Assembly: GCA_002425765.1 (NCBI GenBank)
Contig: DIMW01000001.1
Span: forward strand, 1-64,000
DNA from: Spirochaetaceae bacterium UBA5556
Lineage (GTDB): Bacteria > Spirochaetota > Spirochaetia > Treponematales > Rectinemataceae
Direction: 5' to 3'
DNA length: 64,000 bases
Made by a program: the position numbers and the translations under genes. The notes below the pieces were generated by a model that ran no database searches, was not told the DNA's origin, and saw only the letters and a list, made by a program, of their open reading frames with translations. Shown piece by piece: positions 58,463-64,000 of this stretch (within the stretch, counting starts at the first letter, position 1; each line of letters begins with the position of its first letter).

Positions 58463-61400
58463 ATGGCGGAATTTGTACATCTCCACAATCATACTGACTA
58501 TTCACTGCTCGACGGGGCCGCGCCCGTCCCAAGGCTCGTAAAGAAGGCAAAGGATTTCGGCATGCCCGGCATCGCCATCACCGACCACGGCAACATGTTC
58601 GGGGTCATGGCCTTCGAAAAAGAATGCCGCGATGCCGGACTCAATCCCATCATCGGCTGTGAATTCTATGTCGCCGGCGGCTCACGGCTCGAAAAAACCG
58701 GAACCGAGAACGGCAACAAATATTGGCACCTCTTGCTGATCGCGGAAAATCTGGAAGGCTACCACAATCTCCTCAAGTTGACATCAGGTTCCTTCACCGA
58801 AGGCTTCTACTATAAGCCCCGCATCGACGATGAGCTTCTGGCCGCGAACTGCGGAGGGCTCATCGCGTCCACGGCCTGTCTCGCCGGCGAGATCCCCTCC
58901 CTCATCCTCGCGGGCAAGCTCGACCAGGCGGTCAAGAAAATTGGGTTCTACAAAGGATTGTTCGGGAGGGATCACTTCTACCTCGAGCTTCAGGACCACG
59001 GTCTCGAAGAGCAGAAGATCGTCAACAGGGAACTCATCCGGCTTTCCAGAGAGCTCGGTGTCCCCCTCGTGGCCACCAACGACTTCCACTATGTCGAGCG
59101 CGAGGACTCTGTCGCCCATGACATCCTCCTCTGCATCGGCACGAACCGCAAGCGCAATGATCCCTCGAGGATGCGCTTTCCGAACGACCAGTTCTACTTG
59201 AAGAGTCCGGAGGAGATGAGCGCGCTTTTCGCCGAAGTGCCCGAGGCCATCGAAAATACGCTCAAGATCAACGAGATGGCCAGGCTCAAGATCGAGTTCC
59301 CCGGGCCACTCTTGCCGGATTATCAGGTACCGGAAGGCTTCTCGACGCCTGATGACTATCTGCGCCACATCGCACGGGAGGGCCTGCGGATCCGCTATCC
59401 GAATCCCAGCTCCGTGGCCGTCGAACGCCTCGAATACGAGCTCGATGTCATCATCAAGATGGGGTTCAGTGGATATTTTCTCATCGTATGGGACTTCATC
59501 CACTGGGCGAAGGAACACGGCATCCCGGTGGGGCCAGGGCGCGGTTCCGGCGCGGGCTCGATCGTCGCCTATTCCATGCGCATCACCGACATAGATCCCC
59601 TGAAATACGACCTGCTGTTCGAGCGGTTTCTGAACCCCGAGCGTATTTCCATGCCTGATTTCGATGTTGACTTCGACTTCGAACGGCGGGGCGAAGTCAT
59701 CGACTATGTGACCGAGAAGTACGGGCACGACCGCGTCGCGCAGATCATCACGTTCGGTACGCTGAAGGCGAAGGCCGTGATAAAGGACGTCGCCCGCGCT
59801 CTGGATATTCCCTTTGAAGAAGCAAACCAGATCGGCAAACTTGTCCCCGAAGATCCCAAGATGTCGCTCGCGAAGGCCCTGAAGGCGGAGCCGAAACTCG
59901 CGGCCCTCGTGCAGAATCCCGTATATTCAGAACTCTTTTCCATCGCGGCGAGGCTGGAAAATCTTCACCGGCACAGCTCGCTGCACGCGGCGGGCATCGT
60001 CATCGGCAAATCCACGCTCACAGACTATGTACCGCTCTATAAGGACCCAAAGACGGGCCTCACCGCCACGCAGTATACGATGGAGTACCTTGAGAACTGC
60101 GGCCTCGTGAAGATGGATTTTTTGGGCCTCAAGACTCTCACCCTCATTCGCAATACGCTCGATCTCCTCCACAAGCGCGGCGTCGAGATCAAAGAAGAGG
60201 ATATTCCCGACAGCGATCCTAAGACCTTCAAGATGCTCTGCGAGGGTAAGAGCACTTCCATTTTTCAGTTTGAGTCGCAGGGCATGCAGTCGGTGCTGAA
60301 GCGGGCGAAGCCGTCGAGCATCGAGGACCTCATCGCGTTGAACGCGCTCTACCGGCCGGGCCCCATGGAGAATATCGATCAGTTCATCAATTCAAAGAAC
60401 GGCAGGATGGCCATAACCTATCCTCATCCTTCCTTGGAGAAGTACCTCAGGGGAACCTACGGCGTGATCGTGTACCAGGAGCAGGTCATGCAGGTCGCGC
60501 GCGAAGTCGCGGGCTACTCGTTGGGGCGGGCGGATCTGCTTCGTCGCGCCATGGGGAAGAAGAAGCTCGAGATCCTGCAGAAGGAGGAGGTGCCCTTCAT
60601 CGAGGGCGCCGTCGCCCGCGGATATGCGAAGGATGAGGCCAAACGCATCTTCGAGATACTGACGCCGTTCGCGGGCTATGGCTTCAACAAATCGCACGCG
60701 GCCGTCTATTCTGTCGTCGCGTACCGGACCGCCTATCTCAAGGCGAACTATCCCGCGGAGTTCATGGCGGCCAACCTCACCAACGAGATAAGCAACACCG
60801 ACAAGCTCACGGAGTACATCAGCGAGGCGCGCCAGATGGGCCTGTCCGTCCTGCCCCCCGACATCAACCGCTCCGACGCGAATTTCAGTGTGGACCACGG
60901 CCAGATCATCTATGGTTTTCTGGGGATCAAGGGCGTGGGTGAGGGCATCGCGGGGGCGGTCCAGGAGGAGCGGGAAGCGCACGGCAAATTTGTCGATTTC
61001 ATCGATTTCCTGACGCGGCTTCACGATGCCGGACTCAACCGGAAGACGATGGAGTCGCTCATATTGGCCGGATGTTTTGATTCTCTGAAGCACAGACGCC
61101 GCCAGCTTCTGGAAAATCTCGAACGCGCGGTAGCTCATGTCGAGGGCAAGCGCTCGTTCGAGGATTCGCGCAACGGCTCACTCTTCGATATGGAGGATAT
61201 GGGCTCGTACCCCGATTTCGTATTCGAGCCGGCCGACGAATTTTCCAACCAGGAGATGCTGCAGTCGGAGAAGGAGCTGTTGGGCTTTTTCTTTTCGGCC
61301 CATCCCATGGACGAATACCGGCTGATATGGGAGCGCTCGTCCACTCTCGACATGGGGCACCTCGATCAGGCGAGCCCCAACCGTGAATACATCGCGGTCG

Positions 61401-61948
61401 CGCTCCTCAAGGAATTCCGCGTGCATACGACGCAGAACGGGAGGCGGATGGCCTTCGGTCAACTTGAGGATTACCGCGGCGCCATCGACATAGTGATCTT
61501 CCCCGACATGCTCGAGAAAAACGAGGGGGCTTTTGTAAAAGACCGCGTGCTCTGTGTGCGGGGCATCTTCGATACCTCCCGTCGGGCACCCTCTCTGAAA
61601 ATTCAGGCGATTCTCGATCCCGAATCCCTGAAAAAGATGTCATGGCGGGAACTCCACATTCAGCTTTTGCCGGGGTTCTGCCGCGTGGAGTCGGGCGGCG
61701 CCGTGGAGCAGTCCGGAGCAGAGAATGGCGGGCTCGCGACGGAGCAGTCCGGTGAATCGAGTCTGTATCAACTCAGAGATGCGATATATTCTCTTCATGG
61801 ACAGTGTAAAATTATTTTTCATCTCCCGCTCTCCAAGGGAGGCGAGGCTGTGATTGAGGCAGGGCCCCACACAACATGCTCCGCAAGCGATGAAGATATT
61901 ACATTGCTGAAGAAGCAACCTGCGGTGGCGGAGGTCTGGCGGGTATGA
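58463..61948 (+). CDS. dnaE: DNA polymerase III alpha subunit
   Basis: This is the replicative DNA polymerase catalytic subunit, 1161 aa, E. coli DnaE length. It begins with the PHP domain (FVHLHNHTDYSLLDGA, AITDHGNMFG). The palm carries the catalytic Asp residues in PDFDVDF (about residue 400) and GRGSGAGSIVAY. The fingers contain IVYQEQVMQVAREVAGYSLGRADLLRRAMGKK. A helix-hairpin-helix region and an OB fold (about residues 980-1060, VALLKEFRVHTTQNGRRMAFGQLEDYRG) close it. No intein is present. The ATG has only a close GGAG, and TATACT ends 7 bases before it, so the mRNA may be leaderless. The stop overlaps the next start (ATGA). Confidence 0.98.
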   Translation: MAEFVHLHNHTDYSLLDGAAPVPRLVKKAKDFGMPGIAITDHGNMFGVMAFEKECRDAGLNPIIGCEFYVAGGSRLEKTGTENGNKYWHLLLIAENLEGYHNLLKLTSGSFTEGFYYKPRIDDELLAANCGGLIASTACLAGEIPSLILAGKLDQAVKKIGFYKGLFGRDHFYLELQDHGLEEQKIVNRELIRLSRELGVPLVATNDFHYVEREDSVAHDILLCIGTNRKRNDPSRMRFPNDQFYLKSPEEMSALFAEVPEAIENTLKINEMARLKIEFPGPLLPDYQVPEGFSTPDDYLRHIAREGLRIRYPNPSSVAVERLEYELDVIIKMGFSGYFLIVWDFIHWAKEHGIPVGPGRGSGAGSIVAYSMRITDIDPLKYDLLFERFLNPERISMPDFDVDFDFERRGEVIDYVTEKYGHDRVAQIITFGTLKAKAVIKDVARALDIPFEEANQIGKLVPEDPKMSLAKALKAEPKLAALVQNPVYSELFSIAARLENLHRHSSLHAAGIVIGKSTLTDYVPLYKDPKTGLTATQYTMEYLENCGLVKMDFLGLKTLTLIRNTLDLLHKRGVEIKEEDIPDSDPKTFKMLCEGKSTSIFQFESQGMQSVLKRAKPSSIEDLIALNALYRPGPMENIDQFINSKNGRMAITYPHPSLEKYLRGTYGVIVYQEQVMQVAREVAGYSLGRADLLRRAMGKKKLEILQKEEVPFIEGAVARGYAKDEAKRIFEILTPFAGYGFNKSHAAVYSVVAYRTAYLKANYPAEFMAANLTNEISNTDKLTEYISEARQMGLSVLPPDINRSDANFSVDHGQIIYGFLGIKGVGEGIAGAVQEEREAHGKFVDFIDFLTRLHDAGLNRKTMESLILAGCFDSLKHRRRQLLENLERAVAHVEGKRSFEDSRNGSLFDMEDMGSYPDFVFEPADEFSNQEMLQSEKELLGFFFSAHPMDEYRLIWERSSTLDMGHLDQASPNREYIAVALLKEFRVHTTQNGRRMAFGQLEDYRGAIDIVIFPDMLEKNEGAFVKDRVLCVRGIFDTSRRAPSLKIQAILDPESLKKMSWRELHIQLLPGFCRVESGGAVEQSGAENGGLATEQSGESSLYQLRDAIYSLHGQCKIIFHLPLSKGGEAVIEAGPHTTCSASDEDITLLKKQPAVAEVWRV

Positions 61949-62739
61949 ATGTAAAAATTCTTGGCAATGGAGGCTTCTACAACGAGGGATTGCCCTACAA
62001 CGCGATGGCGATAGACGGCCACGTGCTCGTGGAGACACCCCCCGATATTCTGCAGTCCCTGATGCGGCAGAGGATGAGGCCCCCCCAGATGGACACCGTC
62101 TTCATAAGCCATATCCACGGCGACCACTGTTTCGGCTTTCCTTTTTTCTTTTTCAACTGGCTCTACTGGGGCGATGCCGACTCACACTACAAGAAGGGAT
62201 CACGGCTCGCCGTCATCGGCCCCGGAGGATTGAGTGGCCATCTGCGCGAACTTATGCGCCTCGCGATTCCTCCAGAACACCCCTACCTGCGCGACTTCGA
62301 CGAGCGAGTCCAGATCATCGAGATCGATGAAGACGATGTCATCGCCGTGAAGGGGAATCTCTGGTTTGGATTCAGACGTACGGCACACTCCTTGCCGACC
62401 TTCTCCCTGATTGCGGGAGAAGTAGGGCGGGCCGGGGGCGTCCCCTCATCGTCGGATTATCTCGAGAAGGCCCTGTTCGTGTACAGTTCTGACACATCGA
62501 TGTTCGAGGGCGTCCGGGTGCTCCTGGGCTCGGGCGCGAAGCTCATCCTCTGCGATACGAATGGGGAAAACGAGAAAGAAGTGCACATGAGCCCTAGAGA
62601 GCTGATGGCCGCTGCGACGGCGCAGGGTCTGTCCGGTGCCGACAGCGGGCGCCTCCGCGGCATCCACATGAGCAGAAGGATGGAGAGGGTGGGGGAGCTC
62701 CGGTTCGTGCAGCCGGGCGAGGAGTTCACCTTACTATAG
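61945..62739 (+). CDS. MBL-fold metallo-hydrolase
   Basis: This 264-aa metallo-beta-lactamase-fold hydrolase has the metal-binding motif SHIHGDHCFG, a second ligand histidine in TAHSLPTFSLI, an aspartate in YSSDTSMF and a final histidine probably in the GIHMS segment near the end. It resembles the RNase Z-like side of the superfamily in length and layout, but lacks clear RNase Z signatures, so the substrate is unknown. Its ATG overlaps the dnaE stop by 4 bases, so the two are probably translated together. It is convergent with the AlkZ-like gene, 53 bases apart. Confidence 0.82.
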   Translation: MNVKILGNGGFYNEGLPYNAMAIDGHVLVETPPDILQSLMRQRMRPPQMDTVFISHIHGDHCFGFPFFFFNWLYWGDADSHYKKGSRLAVIGPGGLSGHLRELMRLAIPPEHPYLRDFDERVQIIEIDEDDVIAVKGNLWFGFRRTAHSLPTFSLIAGEVGRAGGVPSSSDYLEKALFVYSSDTSMFEGVRVLLGSGAKLILCDTNGENEKEVHMSPRELMAAATAQGLSGADSGRLRGIHMSRRMERVGELRFVQPGEEFTLL

Positions 62740-62792
62740 ATACTGCTGAATATAAACCTTGCCAATACTTAAGCAGGCCCACTGAAACGACG

Positions 62793-63824
62793 TTATCTGT
62801 GGCCTTCTTCCCACACGACATCTTCCACGCCGCGATCCTCGATGCTTTTTCCTATAAGGGATTTTTCTTTCGCCGGCAAAGGCTTGAATGGCGCTATGTG
62901 TATCTTTCCGCCGCGCTGTTTCCACCTGGCTATGATTCTGCCTCGCACCATGACCGTCGGATAGACTATTCCCGTGAGAGAATATATGTTCCTGATATTC
63001 TCGCGCTCAAAGAATGGGCTGTCCTCTTTGAAAAACGCCATGAGCAGGGGATCGAAGGCCGGCAGCAGAATGCAGGCCGGCATGCCTTTCCCGGCAGCGT
63101 CGTTTTTGTAGAAATATGTCTTTTCACCGCACTGCGTGGTCTTCAGCCCATCGGTAGCCATATGCTTCTGTATGAATTGTTGGCTCTTACCGAGGAAATA
63201 CGAGGCATCCCGCATCGTCGCCGGGCCGAAGGTGCTAAAGTATCGATCGGTGATGATCTCCCATGCGGCGTCATGCCCGAGAGGGGTAAAAGGAGGCGCC
63301 GGCGCATAGGTCGGGCTTTTGTTCCCGACCAGGTAGCATATTCTGCCTGTCTCCACAAGGTATCTGATGATTCCACCCCAGGGGTTGAAGAAATAGGTCC
63401 TGGATTCGGTTTCACTCATCCCTTTTTCGTTGCACTTTTTTTTCAGTTCATCGCGGGTACAGTTCCCTTCCTGAAGCGCTTCCAGTATGAGGTCGGCAAA
63501 GAAGATTTTTCGGTCCATCGGGATGGACGAGCACGCTCCCCACTGCTCCCCTGCGTATCTGCTCAGCGAGCCGGTGTGGAGAAACACGGGCAAGTCCGTC
63601 TCATGGATCATGTGTATCGTGCCCCGCAGGGTCCAGCATTTGACGAGGGACGCACACTGAATCGACGTTTCGGTGATGCGCAGCGAGAGTGAACGCAACG
63701 CCTCCTTTTCGTACTGCGCCTGCAGGCCGCAGAGGTTTTGGACGACATGATTCTGGTTTTGTCTATTGGTTATGAACTGATTGCACAACCTGTGCTCGCC
63801 TATTTCACTTCCGGTCATATTCAT
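62793..63824 (-). CDS. AlkZ-like winged-helix DNA-binding protein
   Basis: This 343-aa protein of the winged helix DNA-binding (HTH_42, AlkZ/YcaQ) family has repeated winged helices. Family members include DNA glycosylases that remove bulky or cross-linked bases. The stretch LCGLQAQYEKEALRSLSLR near the N-terminus carries a QxQ-type catalytic motif (QAQ), and WTLRGTIHMIHETDLP and LLPAFDPLLMAF are family features. ATG 63824 overlaps the stop of the upstream HAD gene (ATGA), and the longer frame to 63872 lies inside it. A glycosylase role is inferred from the motif alone. Confidence 0.85.
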   Translation of the reverse strand: MNMTGSEIGEHRLCNQFITNRQNQNHVVQNLCGLQAQYEKEALRSLSLRITETSIQCASLVKCWTLRGTIHMIHETDLPVFLHTGSLSRYAGEQWGACSSIPMDRKIFFADLILEALQEGNCTRDELKKKCNEKGMSETESRTYFFNPWGGIIRYLVETGRICYLVGNKSPTYAPAPPFTPLGHDAAWEIITDRYFSTFGPATMRDASYFLGKSQQFIQKHMATDGLKTTQCGEKTYFYKNDAAGKGMPACILLPAFDPLLMAFFKEDSPFFERENIRNIYSLTGIVYPTVMVRGRIIARWKQRGGKIHIAPFKPLPAKEKSLIGKSIEDRGVEDVVWEEGHR

Positions 63825-64000
63825 TGCGGGGCGTCTCCATCCGCGAGCAGCCAGTCGGCCAGCTCTCCCCACTGCGAAAAGGAAAAATCCGCGCCGGGGT
63901 ATCGTCTGCCCCGCCGAGCGGCCCGCATGCCGACCCGTTTCGGACCATCGATGTCGTATACAGTATTGTTGCCGACGTAGAGAATTTCGGGGAAATCCAT
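63821..64000 (-). CDS. HAD family hydrolase, C-terminal part
   Basis: Only the last ~59 codons lie in the window; the start is beyond the right edge. The stretch ILYVGNNTVYDIDGPKRVGMRAARRGRRYPGAD has the form of HAD motif IV (the aspartates that hold magnesium) and the region after it. Such enzymes are usually small phosphatases. The stop codon overlaps the AlkZ-like start. The ATG at the window edge is in frame but is most likely an internal Met. Confidence 0.75.
   Translation of the reverse strand: MDFPEILYVGNNTVYDIDGPKRVGMRAARRGRRYPGADFSFSQWGELADWLLADGDAPQ

Noticed and set aside
58463..61948. Intein in dnaE
   Set aside because: The length and order of domains are normal, with no inserted block.
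1..64000. CRISPR arrays, tRNA and rRNA genes, IS elements
   Set aside because: No direct-repeat arrays, tRNA-like intergenic sequence, rRNA sequence or transposase genes were recognised.

Overview
The window looks like the chromosome of a G+C-rich, fermentative, sugar-eating bacterium, most likely a spirochaete of the Treponema/Spirochaeta/Rectinema type. This assignment is an inference. It rests on an integron-type integrase with the features seen in spirochaete integrons, on the many sugar ABC uptake systems each paired with glycosidases, and on lipoprotein binding proteins. No rRNA, tRNA or CRISPR array was found. The first ~3.5 kb (integrase, lipoprotein, thioredoxin) is visibly poorer in G+C than the rest.

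Layout. 0.2-1.6 kb: integron-type tyrosine recombinase with an N-terminal extension, next to a ~560-bp stretch with no intact gene. 2.2-5.2 kb: lipoprotein, thioredoxin, MATE exporter. 5.2-15.6 kb: a glycan locus made of a GH2 beta-mannosidase divergent from a ROK regulator, followed by a binding protein, two permeases, a GH1 beta-glycosidase and a GH20 hexosaminidase. A perfect operator palindrome sits between the two divergent promoters. 15.7-23.2 kb: a second sugar locus on the minus strand (binding protein, two permeases, LacZ-type beta-galactosidase) with a divergent LacI repressor. 23.3-27.9 kb: MarR regulator and a heterodimeric ABC exporter. 28-35.5 kb: housekeeping genes (groEL, an RluA-type synthase, an aminotransferase coupled to a PAS/GGDEF remnant, hflX, a ketopantoate reductase-like gene, birA). 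35.6-46.7 kb: glmS runs directly into a membrane-anchored sugar-binding sensor, a LytS/YesM-type kinase, a YesN-type regulator, a XylF-like lipoprotein and a ChvE-MmsA-MmsB monosaccharide importer. 46.9-51.5 kb: a Liv-type importer (livKHMGF order). 51.6-58.3 kb: a molybdenum hydroxylase operon (FAD, 2Fe-2S and Mo subunits, XdhC, MocA-like, then an M20 peptidase). 58.5-64 kb: dnaE, an MBL-fold hydrolase, an AlkZ-like winged-helix protein and the end of a HAD hydrolase.

How the genes work together. Three separate sugar-import regulons each carry their own sensor (ROK, LacI, and a three-component binding-protein/kinase/regulator set). Two of them carry the exo-glycosidases that would release the imported sugars: beta-mannosidase, hexosaminidase, beta-glycosidase and beta-galactosidase. 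That set would suit beta-linked glycans such as N-glycan cores or mannan and galactan oligosaccharides, but the substrate is inferred. Several importer operons have a strong stem-loop just after the binding-protein gene, which fits the high binding-protein to permease ratio such systems need. Many gene starts overlap the preceding stop (ATGA or TAATG), so translational coupling is common.

The points most worth following up are the extended integron integrase, the glmS-three-component-importer operon, the PAS/GGDEF internal-deletion remnant coupled to an aminotransferase, and several perfect palindromes at regulatory positions.
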